Below are positions 1 through 6,672 of a DNA stretch of 7,765 nt, piece after piece. Under the pieces are notes generated by a model. That model worked only from the letters and a program-made list of their open reading frames with translations. It had not been told where the DNA came from and did not search any database. Made by a program: the position numbers and the translations under genes. Where the stretch lies: positions 1 to 7,765 of the forward strand of contig JAEWHY010000573.1 of assembly GCA_023387555.1 (NCBI GenBank), given 5' to 3'. This stretch comes from Pseudomonadota bacterium (GTDB lineage: Bacteria > Pseudomonadota > Alphaproteobacteria > Rhizobiales > Xanthobacteraceae). Numbering within the stretch: position 1 is the stretch's first letter; each line of letters starts with the position of its first letter.

Positions 1-417
1 GTCGCGGTGCTGTTCCTGTTCGTGGTGATGATGCTCGACGTCGATTTCGCCGAACTGCGCGAAGGCTTCCTGCAGTATCTCCCGGTCGGGGCGCTGGTCG
101 GACTCGTGCTGCTGGCGGAGATCCTGCTCGTGGTCGGCGCCTGGACCATCGGCGCGACGCCGCGCGTTGCCGCCGCACCGATCCCGACGGACGTGTCGAA
201 CACCGAGGCCATCGGCCTCGTGCTCTATACGAAGTACATCTACTTCTTCCAGGCGGCGGGCCTCGTGCTGCTGGTCGCCATGATCGGCGCCATCGTGCTG
301 ACGCTGCGCCACAAGGAAGGGGTCAAACGCCAGAACATCTCGGATCAGGTCGCGCGTGGCCCTGCCACCGCGGTCGAGATCCGCAAGGTCCAGCCGGGGC
401 AGGGGCTCGAGGTATGA
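1..417 (+). CDS. nuoJ: NADH-quinone oxidoreductase subunit J (NuoJ), C-terminal part; 5' end outside window
   Basis: NuoJ is a small membrane subunit of complex I, lying between the quinone site (NuoH/NuoA side) and the antiporter-like pumps. The first 138 visible residues start inside the conserved third transmembrane helix (VLFLFVVMMLDVDF, visible residues 3-16), a hallmark of the family. A fourth helix follows at about 27-48, then a periplasm/cytoplasm loop with the conserved NTEAIG segment (67-72), and a last helix at about 80-102. The cytoplasmic tail RHKEGVKRQNISDQ ends in GQGLEV, as in rhizobial NuoJ. The frame is open from base 1. The GTG at position 7 is not the start, because the helix it would begin in is only half present; the true start lies upstream of the window. 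The family is usually about 200 residues, so roughly a third is missing at the N-terminus. The TGA at 415-417 is followed by an unusually long gap before nuoK. Confidence 0.95.
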   Translation, partial: VAVLFLFVVMMLDVDFAELREGFLQYLPVGALVGLVLLAEILLVVGAWTIGATPRVAAAPIPTDVSNTEAIGLVLYTKYIYFFQAAGLVLLVAMIGAIVLTLRHKEGVKRQNISDQVARGPATAVEIRKVQPGQGLEV

Positions 418-432
418 TTACTTTCTTTCCCC

Positions 433-552
433 CGTCATTCCGGGGCGTGCGCCGAAGCCGACAGGCGAGGGCGGACGAACCCGGAATCCATAACCACGAA
501 TCGGGATTATGGATTCCGGCTCTCGCCGCTATGCGGCTCGGCCAGAATGACG
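433..552. repeat. Nested palindromic repeat element inside the nuo operon (CGTCATTCCGG type)
   Basis: The outer arms CGTCATTCCGG (433-443) and CCAGAATGACG (542-552) are inverted complements at 10 of 11 positions. The inner arms CCGGAATCCATAA (481-493) and TTATGGATTCCGG (507-519) are a perfect 13-bp inverted repeat around a 13-nt loop (494-506). Between them, GGCGAG (464-469) can pair with CTCGCC (522-527), so the whole element can fold into one long interrupted hairpin. From general knowledge, repeats reading 'CGTCATTCCGGGG...ACCCGGAATCCAT' are scattered in many copies in Bradyrhizobium-like genomes; copy number cannot be seen here. No open reading frame of its own is credible. It ends only 6 nt before the nuoK Shine-Dalgarno sequence, so the folded RNA would lie directly upstream of the nuoK ribosome site. 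Confidence 0.85.
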
Positions 553-558
553 ACATGC

Positions 559-563
559 GGGAG
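559..563 (+). promoter_or_regulatory. Ribosome binding site of nuoK
   Basis: GGGAG lies 8 nt before the ATG at 572, a normal Shine-Dalgarno spacing. The alternative in-frame GTG at 563 overlaps this motif and so cannot be served by it. This fixes the nuoK start at 572. Confidence 0.75.
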
Positions 564-571
564 TGCCGTGC

Positions 572-880
572 ATGACCATCGGGCTCGGTCATTATCTGTC
601 GGTTGCCGCCATCCTGTTCACGCTCGGGATTTTCGGCATCTTCCTGAACCGCAAGAACATCATCGTCATCCTGATGTCGGTCGAGTTGATCCTGCTCTCG
701 GTCAACATCAACTTCGTCGCCTTCTCGAGTTTCATGGGCGACATCGCCGGACAGGTTTTCGCGCTGTTCATTCTCACGGTGGCCGCCGCCGAGGCCGCCA
801 TCGGGCTCGCGATCCTCGTCGTTTATTACCGCAACCGCGGCTCGATCGCGGTCGAAGACGTCAACCTGATGAAGGGCTGA
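572..880 (+). CDS. nuoK: NADH-quinone oxidoreductase subunit K (NuoK)
   Basis: NuoK is an inner-membrane subunit of complex I, related to MrpC of Na+/H+ antiporters. It links NuoJ to the NuoN pump and carries part of the central chain of charged residues. The product is 102 aa, the usual family length, with three transmembrane helices at about 5-25, 29-51 and 62-84. The two membrane glutamates expected for the family are visible: E38 in the SVELILLSVN helix (E. coli E36) and E74 in the AAAEAAIGLA helix (E. coli E72). The C-terminus SIAVEDVNLMKG is typical of alphaproteobacteria. The ATG at 572 is preferred over the GTG at 563 because family members begin MTIGLGHYL and because of the GGGAG at 559-563. 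It is separated from nuoJ by an inserted palindrome, but lies only 7 nt before nuoL. Confidence 0.96.
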   Translation: MTIGLGHYLSVAAILFTLGIFGIFLNRKNIIVILMSVELILLSVNINFVAFSSFMGDIAGQVFALFILTVAAAEAAIGLAILVVYYRNRGSIAVEDVNLMKG

Positions 881-887
881 GCCAGAA

Positions 888-2810
888 ATGTATCAGGCGA
901 TCGTCTTTCTCCCGCTGCTGGGTGCCCTGATTGCCGGCCTGTTCGGCCGGCTGATCGGCGCGCGACCGGCCGAATTGATCACCACGCTGTTCCTGTTCGT
1001 GGCCGCGATCCTGTCGTGGATCGCCTTCGTGCGCGTCGGCTTCGGCCATGTCGACGAGCGCGTGGTGCTGTTCACCTGGATGCAGTCCGGCGATCTCAAG
1101 GTCGACTGGGCGCTGCGGATCGACGCGCTGACCGCGGTGATGCTGGTGGTGGTCACCACGGTGTCCGCGCTCGTGCACCTGTATTCGATCGGCTACATGC
1201 ACGAGGACCCGCACCGGCCGCGGTTCTTCGCCTATCTGTCGCTGTTCACCTTCGCGATGCTGGCGCTCGTGACCGCCGACAACCTCGGGCAGATGTTCTT
1301 CGGCTGGGAGGGCGTCGGGCTCGCCAGCTATCTGCTGATCGGCTTCTGGTACCAGAAGCCGGAAGCCAATGCGGCCGCGATCAAGGCCTTCGTCGTCAAC
1401 CGCGTCGGCGATTTCGGCTTCCTGCTCGGCATCTTCGCGCTGTTCATGATGACCGGCGCCATCGATTTCGACACCGTCTTCGCGCAGGGGCCCGCGCTCG
1501 CCGGCAAGACCATCGACTTCTTCGGCTGGCACGCCGACGCGCTGACGCTGATCTGCCTGTTCCTGTTCATGGGCGCGATGGGCAAGTCGGCGCAGTTCCT
1601 GCTGCACACCTGGCTGCCGGATGCGATGGAGGGGCCGACCCCGGTCTCCGCGCTGATCCATGCCGCGACCATGGTGACCGCCGGCGTGTTCATGGTGGCC
1701 CGGCTGTCGCCGCTGTTCGAACTCGCCCCGGTGGCGCTGATGGTCGTGACCCTGATCGGCGCCATCACCGCGCTGTTCGCCGCCACCGTCGGCCTCGTGC
1801 AGAACGACATCAAGCGGATCGTCGCCTATTCGACCTGCTCGCAGCTCGGCTACATGTTCGTCGCGATGGGGGTGGGCGCCTATTCGGTCGGCATGTACCA
1901 CCTGTTCACCCACGCCTTCTTCAAGGCGCTGTTGTTCCTCGGCTCGGGCTCGGTGATCCACGCGATGCACCACGAGCAGGACATCCGCAACATGGGGGGC
2001 CTGCGCAAGAAGATCCCGCAGACCTTCTGGCTGATGGTGATCGGCACGCTGGCGCTGACCGGCTTCCCGCTGACCGCCGGCTTCTTCTCCAAGGACGCCA
2101 TCATCGAGGCGGCCTTCGTGGGCAAGAACCCGGTCGCGCCCTATGCCTTCGCCGCGGTCGTGATCGCCGCCCTGCTGACCTCGTTCTATTCCTGGCGGCT
2201 GATCTTCAAGACCTTCTTCGGCGCGCCGCATGACCGCCACCATTACGACGCGGCGCATGAAAGCCCGCTGGTGATGATGATTCCGCTCTATGTGCTGGCG
2301 GCCGGCTCGATCCTTGCCGGCTATCCGTTCTACGAATATTTCGCCGGCCACCACGTGCAGGACTTCTTCCGCCAGTCGCTGGCGCAGGGCCCGGCGATCC
2401 TCGACGCCATCCATCAGGTGCCGTTCTGGGTGAAGGCGACCCCGTTCGTGATGATGTCGATCGGCTTCCTGGTCGCGGTGCAATTCTATCTGCGCGACCC
2501 GTCGATCCCGGTGCAGCTCGCACGCGACCACCAGGTCCTGTACCGCTTCCTGCTCAACAAGTGGTATTTCGACGAGATCTACGACTTCCTGTTCGTGCGC
2601 CCGGCCAAGTGGCTCGGCTACACGCTGTGGAAGCGCGGCGACGGCTGGCTGATCGACGGCTTCGGCCCCGACGGCGTCTCGGCCCGCGTGCTTGACGTCA
2701 CCCGCAGCGTGGTGCGCCTGCAGACCGGCTATCTCTATCACTATGCCTTCGCCATGCTGATCGGCGCCGCCGTGCTGATCACCTGGTTCATGTTCTACGG
2801 GGCACGCTGA
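888..2810 (+). CDS. nuoL: NADH-quinone oxidoreductase subunit L (NuoL), distal antiporter-like pump
   Basis: NuoL is the outermost proton-pumping subunit of the complex I membrane arm, homologous to MrpA. The product is 640 aa, slightly longer than E. coli NuoL (about 613). Key residues of the proton path are visible: E141 in FFGWEGVGLASYL (E. coli E144), D175 in VNRVGDFGF (D178), K233 in MGAMGKSAQFLLHTWLPDAMEGPTPV (K229), H259 in SALIHAATM, H338/H342/K346 in YHLFTHAFFKALLF, and K402 in GFFSKDAII (K399). The last third matches the family's long amphipathic lateral helix (about 540-600), which runs along NuoM and NuoN, followed by a final transmembrane anchor at about 616-636. The ATG at 888 gives the conserved N-terminus MYQAIVFLPLLGA. 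It lies 7 nt after nuoK with only a weak AAGGG (872-876) upstream, which suggests translational coupling. The nuoM start follows 2 nt after its stop. Confidence 0.97.
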   Translation: MYQAIVFLPLLGALIAGLFGRLIGARPAELITTLFLFVAAILSWIAFVRVGFGHVDERVVLFTWMQSGDLKVDWALRIDALTAVMLVVVTTVSALVHLYSIGYMHEDPHRPRFFAYLSLFTFAMLALVTADNLGQMFFGWEGVGLASYLLIGFWYQKPEANAAAIKAFVVNRVGDFGFLLGIFALFMMTGAIDFDTVFAQGPALAGKTIDFFGWHADALTLICLFLFMGAMGKSAQFLLHTWLPDAMEGPTPVSALIHAATMVTAGVFMVARLSPLFELAPVALMVVTLIGAITALFAATVGLVQNDIKRIVAYSTCSQLGYMFVAMGVGAYSVGMYHLFTHAFFKALLFLGSGSVIHAMHHEQDIRNMGGLRKKIPQTFWLMVIGTLALTGFPLTAGFFSKDAIIEAAFVGKNPVAPYAFAAVVIAALLTSFYSWRLIFKTFFGAPHDRHHYDAAHESPLVMMIPLYVLAAGSILAGYPFYEYFAGHHVQDFFRQSLAQGPAILDAIHQVPFWVKATPFVMMSIGFLVAVQFYLRDPSIPVQLARDHQVLYRFLLNKWYFDEIYDFLFVRPAKWLGYTLWKRGDGWLIDGFGPDGVSARVLDVTRSVVRLQTGYLYHYAFAMLIGAAVLITWFMFYGAR

Positions 2811-2812
2811 CC

Positions 2813-4342
2813 ATGGCGACCTGGCCGGTACTCTCCGTCACCACCTTCCTGCCGCTGGTCGGCGCGCTGTTCATCATGGCGCTCCGCGGCGACAGCGAAT
2901 CCGTCAAGCGCAATGCCCGCTGGGTGGCGCTCTGGACCACGCTCATCACCTTCGCGGTCTCGCTGGTGCTGGTGTGGCACTTCAATCCCGCCACCGCCGA
3001 ATTCCAGTTCGTCGAGAAGGGCCGCTGGCTCGGCGGCTATGCCTCCTACCACATGGGCGTCGACGGCATCTCACTGCCGCTGGTGATCCTGACCACCGCG
3101 ATCATGCCGATCTGCATCATCGCGAGCTGGGACTCGGTGCAGAACCGGGTCAAGGAATACATGATCGCCTTCCTCGTCCTCGAGACGATGATGGTGGGCA
3201 CCTTCGCGGCCCTCGACCTCGTGCTGTTCTACCTGTTCTTCGAGGCCGGCCTGATCCCGATGTTCCTGATCATCGGCATCTGGGGCGGCCCGCGCCGGGT
3301 CTATGCCAGCTTCAAGTTCTTCCTCTACACGCTGCTCGGCTCGGTGCTGATGCTGCTCGCCATCATGGCGATGTACTGGAGCGCCGGCACCACCGACATC
3401 ACCGTGCTGCTGAAGCACGAATTCCCCCGGCAGCTGCAGACCTGGGCGTGGCTGGCCTTCTTCGCCTCCTTCGCGGTGAAGATGCCGATGTGGCCGGTCC
3501 ACACCTGGCTGCCGGATGCGCACGTCGAGGCGCCGACCGCGGGCTCCGTGGTGCTGGCGGCGATCCTCCTGAAGATGGGCGGCTACGGCTTCCTGCGCTT
3601 CTCGCTGCCGATGTTCCCGCTGGCCTCGGCGGACTTCACGCCGCTGATCTTCACGCTGTCGGTCGTTGCGATCATCTACACCTCGCTGGTCGCGCTGATG
3701 CAGGAGGACGTGAAGAAGCTGATCGCCTATTCGTCGGTCGCCCATATGGGCTTCGTGACCATGGGCATCTTCGCCGCGACCGCGCAGGGCATCGGCGGCG
3801 GCATCTTCCAGATGATCTCGCACGGCATCGTCTCGGGCGCGCTCTTCCTGTGCGTCGGCGTGGTCTATGACCGAATCCATACCCGCGAGATCGCGGCCTA
3901 TGGCGGCCTCGTCGAGCGCATGCCGGTCTACGCCGCGGTCTTCATGCTGTTCACCATGGCCAACGTCGGCCTGCCGGGCACCTCCGGCTTCGTCGGCGAA
4001 TTCCTGACGCTGCTCGGGACCTTCAAGGTCAACGTCGAGGTCGCGACGATCGCCACTCTCGGTGTCATCCTGTCGGCCTGCTACGCGCTCTGGCTCTATC
4101 GCAAGATGGTGTTCGGCAAGCTCGAAAAGCCGAAGCTGCAATCCATAAAGGACATGGATGCGCGCGAGATCGGCCTGTTCGCGCCGCTGGTGATCCTGAC
4201 GCTGCTGTTCGGCTTCTGGCCCAAACCCGTGCTCGACATGTCGTCGGCCTCGGTCGACGCACTGGTCGCGCAATACCAGACCGCGATCGGCAAGACCAAG
4301 CAGGCCGAGGCCGATGCGCGCCTCGCAGGTGACAAGAAATGA
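2813..4342 (+). CDS. nuoM: NADH-quinone oxidoreductase subunit M (NuoM), middle antiporter-like pump
   Basis: NuoM is the middle of the three antiporter-like proton pumps of complex I (MrpD-type fold). The product is 509 aa with about 14 hydrophobic helices, matching the family length. The proton-path residues are all present: E144 in FYLFFEAGLIPMF, K223 in FAVKMPMWPVHTWLPDAH, K254 in ILLKMGGYGF and E396 in SGFVGEFL (equivalents of E. coli E144, K234, K265 and E407). The QEDVKKLIAYSSVAHMGF signature is at 297-314. The C-terminal tail after the last helix is short, soluble and rich in charge (QTAIGKTKQAEADARLAGDKK region, 489-509). The start ATG at 2813 lies 2 nt after the nuoL stop with a modest ACGGGG (2797-2802) upstream. 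The stop overlaps the nuoN start, so expression of L, M and N is probably coupled. Confidence 0.97.
   Translation: MATWPVLSVTTFLPLVGALFIMALRGDSESVKRNARWVALWTTLITFAVSLVLVWHFNPATAEFQFVEKGRWLGGYASYHMGVDGISLPLVILTTAIMPICIIASWDSVQNRVKEYMIAFLVLETMMVGTFAALDLVLFYLFFEAGLIPMFLIIGIWGGPRRVYASFKFFLYTLLGSVLMLLAIMAMYWSAGTTDITVLLKHEFPRQLQTWAWLAFFASFAVKMPMWPVHTWLPDAHVEAPTAGSVVLAAILLKMGGYGFLRFSLPMFPLASADFTPLIFTLSVVAIIYTSLVALMQEDVKKLIAYSSVAHMGFVTMGIFAATAQGIGGGIFQMISHGIVSGALFLCVGVVYDRIHTREIAAYGGLVERMPVYAAVFMLFTMANVGLPGTSGFVGEFLTLLGTFKVNVEVATIATLGVILSACYALWLYRKMVFGKLEKPKLQSIKDMDAREIGLFAPLVILTLLFGFWPKPVLDMSSASVDALVAQYQTAIGKTKQAEADARLAGDKK
4327..4332 (+). promoter_or_regulatory. Ribosome binding site of nuoN, inside the end of nuoM
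   Basis: AGGTGA lies 6 nt before the ATG at 4339 and is embedded in the last codons of nuoM. Together with the ATGA stop/start overlap it supports this start and suggests that ribosomes finishing nuoM reinitiate on nuoN. Confidence 0.6.
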
Positions 4343-5769
4343 CCGGCGCCGTCCCCAATCTCATCCCCGTATTGCCCGAGATCATCCTCGCGGTCGGCGC
4401 GTTGGCGCTGCTGATGGTGGGCGCCTATGGCGGCGAACGCACCAACATGCTGGTGAGCGCGGTCTCGATCGTGCTCCTGCTGGTGGCCTGTGTCGCGGTG
4501 CTCCTGCTGCCGTCCGGCCGGCTGGTGACCTTCGGCGGCAGCTTCGTGGTCGACGATTTCGCGCGCTTCGTGAAGATTCTGGCGTTCGGCGGCACCGCCG
4601 CGGCGATCCTGATGTCGTTCGATTTCGTCAGGCGCGCCGGCATGCGCAAGTTCGAATATCCGATCCTGATGCTGCTGTCGGCGGTCGGCATGGGCATGCT
4701 GATCTCGGCGACCGACCTGATCGCGCTCTATCTCGGCCTCGAGCTGATGAGCCTGTCGCTCTACGTGATCGCCGCGATCGACCGCGATTCCGCCAAGTCG
4801 ACGGAAGCCGGGCTCAAATACTTCGTCCTCGGCGCGCTGTCGTCAGGCATGCTGCTGTATGGCGCTTCGCTGATCTACGGCGCGACCGGACAGATTTCGT
4901 TCGCCGGCATCGCCCAGGCCGCGCCGCAGGGTGGCCTCGCGCTGACGGTCGGCCTCGTCTTCCTGCTGGCCGGGCTCTGCTTCAAGGTTTCGGCGGTGCC
5001 GTTCCACATGTGGACGCCGGACGTCTATGAAGGCGCACCGACGCCGGTCACCGCCTTCTTCGCTGCCGCTCCGAAGGTCGCCGCCATGGCCGTCTTCGTG
5101 CGCGCCACGATGACCGCCTTTCCGTCCGTCGCGCTGCAGTGGCAGCAGATCGTGGTGTTCGTTGCGATCGCCTCGATGGCGCTCGGCTCATTCGCGGCGA
5201 TCGGACAGACCAACATCAAGCGGCTGCTGGCCTATTCCTCGATCGGCCACATGGGCTTCGCGCTGGTCGGGCTTGCCGCCGGCACGGCGGAAGGCGTGCA
5301 GGGCGTGCTGGTCTATATCGCGATCTATGTAGCGATGACGCTCGGAACCTTCGCCTGCGTGCTGTCGATGAAGCGGGCAGGCGGCATGGTGGAGAATATC
5401 TCCGACCTCGCAGGCCTCGCGCGCACCCAGCCGATGATGGCGTTCCTGTTCGCCATGCTGATGTTCTCGCTGGCCGGCATTCCGCCGCTCGCGGGCTTCT
5501 TCGCCAAGTTCTACGTGTTCCTGGCGGCGATCAATGCCGGGCTTTATGCGCTCGCCGTGATCGGCGTGCTCACCAGCGTGATCGGCGCCTATTATTACCT
5601 CCTCATCGTCAAGACGATGTATTTCGACGAGCCGCACAAGAGCTTCGAGCCCATGCCGGGCGAGCAGGCGTTCGTGCTCGGCATCGCGGGGCTGTTCAAC
5701 CTCTTGTTCTTCGCTTATCCGGCGCCGCTGCTCGACGCTGCGACGGTAGCGGCCAAGTCGCTGTTCTAG
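4339..5769 (+). CDS. nuoN: NADH-quinone oxidoreductase subunit N (NuoN), proximal antiporter-like pump
   Basis: NuoN is the antiporter-like pump nearest the quinone end of the membrane arm, next to NuoK. The product is 476 aa, close to E. coli NuoN (485). Expected charged residues are visible: E135 in LYLGLELMSLSLYV, K216 in LAGLCFKVSAVPFHMWTPDVYEGAP, K246 in AAAPKVAAM, and K390 in GFFAKFYVF. The last is a lysine where NuoM has a glutamate (E396), as is usual for NuoN. The TNIKRLLAYSSIGHMGF signature is at 291-307. The start overlaps the nuoM stop (ATGA, 4339-4342) and has a good AGGTGA upstream. This is the last nuo gene; its TAG stop (5767-5769) is followed almost at once by repeat-derived sequence. 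Confidence 0.97.
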   Translation: MTGAVPNLIPVLPEIILAVGALALLMVGAYGGERTNMLVSAVSIVLLLVACVAVLLLPSGRLVTFGGSFVVDDFARFVKILAFGGTAAAILMSFDFVRRAGMRKFEYPILMLLSAVGMGMLISATDLIALYLGLELMSLSLYVIAAIDRDSAKSTEAGLKYFVLGALSSGMLLYGASLIYGATGQISFAGIAQAAPQGGLALTVGLVFLLAGLCFKVSAVPFHMWTPDVYEGAPTPVTAFFAAAPKVAAMAVFVRATMTAFPSVALQWQQIVVFVAIASMALGSFAAIGQTNIKRLLAYSSIGHMGFALVGLAAGTAEGVQGVLVYIAIYVAMTLGTFACVLSMKRAGGMVENISDLAGLARTQPMMAFLFAMLMFSLAGIPPLAGFFAKFYVFLAAINAGLYALAVIGVLTSVIGAYYYLLIVKTMYFDEPHKSFEPMPGEQAFVLGIAGLFNLLFFAYPAPLLDAATVAAKSLF

Positions 5770-5770
5770 G

Positions 5771-5779
5771 CGTCATTGC
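5771..5779. repeat. Stub copy of the palindrome end, just after nuoN
   Basis: CGTCATTGC begins 2 nt after the nuoN stop codon and exactly repeats the first nine bases of the nearby palindrome (5797-5805). It may be the remnant of an older, deleted or interrupted copy of the same element. Nine bases could also match by chance. Confidence 0.4.
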
Positions 5780-5796
5780 CTGATGCCGCCGGGACC

Positions 5797-5881
5797 CGTC
5801 ATTGCGAGCGGAGCGAAGCAATCCATCCTGCTGACGTCTTCCGTGGTGGATTGCTTCGTCGCTCCGCTCCTCGCAATGACG
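5797..5881. repeat. Long palindromic repeat between nuoN and birA (CGTCATTGCGAG type)
   Basis: The 29-nt left arm (5797-5825, starting CGTCATTGCGAGCGGAG and ending GAAGCAATCCA) is fully complementary to the right arm (5847-5881, starting TGGATTGCTTCG and ending CGCAATGACG), apart from two 3-nt bulges in the right arm (TCG at 5859-5861 and CCT at 5869-5871). The loop is 21 nt (5826-5846). From general knowledge this is a widespread intergenic repeat of Bradyrhizobium-like and other alphaproteobacteria. Its translation (RHCERSEAI... / ...RSAPRND) often contaminates gene calls. Transcribed, it would form a very stable hairpin downstream of nuoN. No T tract follows (the next bases are GTTTGCGGG), so it is not a classical intrinsic terminator, although it could protect the 3' end of the nuo mRNA. 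Confidence 0.9.
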
Positions 5882-5895
5882 GTTTGCGGGCCGCG

Positions 5896-6672
5896 ATGAC
5901 CTTCGCGCTCGGTCCGCGCGCAGCAGACGCGGGACACCGCCTGATCGTCCATGACAGCCTGGACTCGACCAACAGCGAGGCCCTGCGGCTGACACGCGCC
6001 GGCGATGAGGGACCGCTGTGGCTGGTGGCCCGCGAACAGACGGCCGGCCGCGGCCGCCGTGGACGGGCCTGGATCTCGGACCACGGCAATCTTGCGACCA
6101 GCCTGCTGTTCGTTGCGCCGGTGACGCCGCCGGTCGCCGCGACGCTCGGCTTTGTCGCGAGCCTCGCCGTGCATCAGGCCTGCACCGAACTGGCGCCCGG
6201 CATCGCGGCCACGCTGAAATGGCCGAACGACGTGCTGGTGCAGGGCCGCAAGGTCGCAGGCCTGCTTCTGGAGTCGGAATCCAAAGGCGATAGTCTGGCG
6301 ATCGTGGTCGGAATCGGCGTGAACATCGCTTCCGCCCCGGAGAACATGCCGTTTCCGGCAGCGTCCTTGCTCGCGCTCGGACACGATGTGGCGCCGGAGG
6401 CGTTCTTCACAGCACTCACGGACGCATGGCTGTCGTGGGCCGGCCACTGGAACAACGGACGGGGCTTCGATGTCATCCGCACGGCCTGGCTCGCGCGGGC
6501 GCAGGGAATCGGGCAATCGATCGCAATACGAACAGGAGAGCGGGTGGAAAGCGGAGTCTTCGAAACGCTGGATGAGCAGGGTCGCCTGATCCTGCGCGCG
6601 GCCGGCGGCACGACGCGCGCGATCAGCGCCGGCGACGTCTATTTCGGTGATGCCGCGGGAGTTGAATCGTAA
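5896..6672 (+). CDS. birA: Biotin--[acetyl-CoA-carboxylase] ligase (BirA), catalytic type without DNA-binding domain
   Basis: This enzyme makes biotinyl-AMP from biotin and ATP and attaches biotin to a lysine of carboxylase carrier domains (acetyl-CoA, propionyl-CoA and pyruvate carboxylases) in the cytoplasm. The product is 258 aa. The catalytic domain shows DSTN (23-26), the biotin/adenylate loop GRGRRGR (51-57), KWPNDV (108-113) with K108, KVAGLLLE (119-126) and GIGVN (139-143). A small SH3-like C-terminal domain follows (about 205-252, including VESGVFETLDEQGRLIL and SAGDVYFG). No N-terminal winged-helix domain is present, so it should not act as a biotin-operon repressor as E. coli BirA does. 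The frame stays open back to a TTG at 5776, but the extra 40 residues are only the translated palindrome, so the ATG at 5896 is chosen. Its Shine-Dalgarno is weak (GCGGG, 5886-5890). The stop overlaps the rnj start by one base. Confidence 0.93.
   Translation: MTFALGPRAADAGHRLIVHDSLDSTNSEALRLTRAGDEGPLWLVAREQTAGRGRRGRAWISDHGNLATSLLFVAPVTPPVAATLGFVASLAVHQACTELAPGIAATLKWPNDVLVQGRKVAGLLLESESKGDSLAIVVGIGVNIASAPENMPFPAASLLALGHDVAPEAFFTALTDAWLSWAGHWNNGRGFDVIRTAWLARAQGIGQSIAIRTGERVESGVFETLDEQGRLILRAAGGTTRAISAGDVYFGDAAGVES

Larger units (their letters stand above)
418..571. other. Intergenic gap nuoJ-nuoK (154 nt), mostly a palindromic repeat
   Basis: In most genomes nuoJ and nuoK nearly touch; here they are 154 nt apart. 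The gap holds a short pyrimidine-rich lead (about 418-432), the nested palindrome at 433-552, and the nuoK ribosome binding site (559-563). I see no convincing -35/-10 promoter pair and no terminator with a T tract. The gap most likely arose by insertion of the repeat into the operon (inference). Confidence 0.85.

Noticed and set aside
433..552. Riboswitch or CRISPR-like array in the nuoJ-nuoK gap
   Set aside because: The structure is a simple nested inverted repeat with no repeated spacers and no conserved riboswitch core; a dispersed palindromic repeat explains it.
563..574. GTG at 563 as the nuoK start
   Set aside because: It overlaps the only good Shine-Dalgarno sequence (559-563) and would add three residues not usual in the family; the ATG at 572 fits better.
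323..592. Small minus-strand open frame over the nuoJ-nuoK gap
   Set aside because: Most of it is the palindrome read as protein, the rest is antisense to nuoJ and nuoK. No ribosome binding site or family resemblance.
1016..2233. Open frame (405 codons) on the + strand in another frame within nuoL
   Set aside because: Arg/Ala-rich, lacks any domain, and is wholly inside NuoL; an out-of-frame shadow.
861..2741. Long open frame (626 codons) on the minus strand across nuoL
   Set aside because: Its translation is rich in H, R, E, D and Q with no recognisable domain. It lies exactly opposite the clear NuoL gene and is explained by high-GC codon bias leaving the opposite frame without stops.
3071..4273. 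Open frame (400 codons) on the minus strand across nuoM
   Set aside because: Same low-complexity charged composition, antisense to an unambiguous NuoM; a codon-bias shadow.
5769..5881. Intrinsic terminator after nuoN
   Set aside because: Hairpins are present (5769-5787 and 5797-5881), but neither is followed by a run of T, so a Rho-independent terminator cannot be supported.
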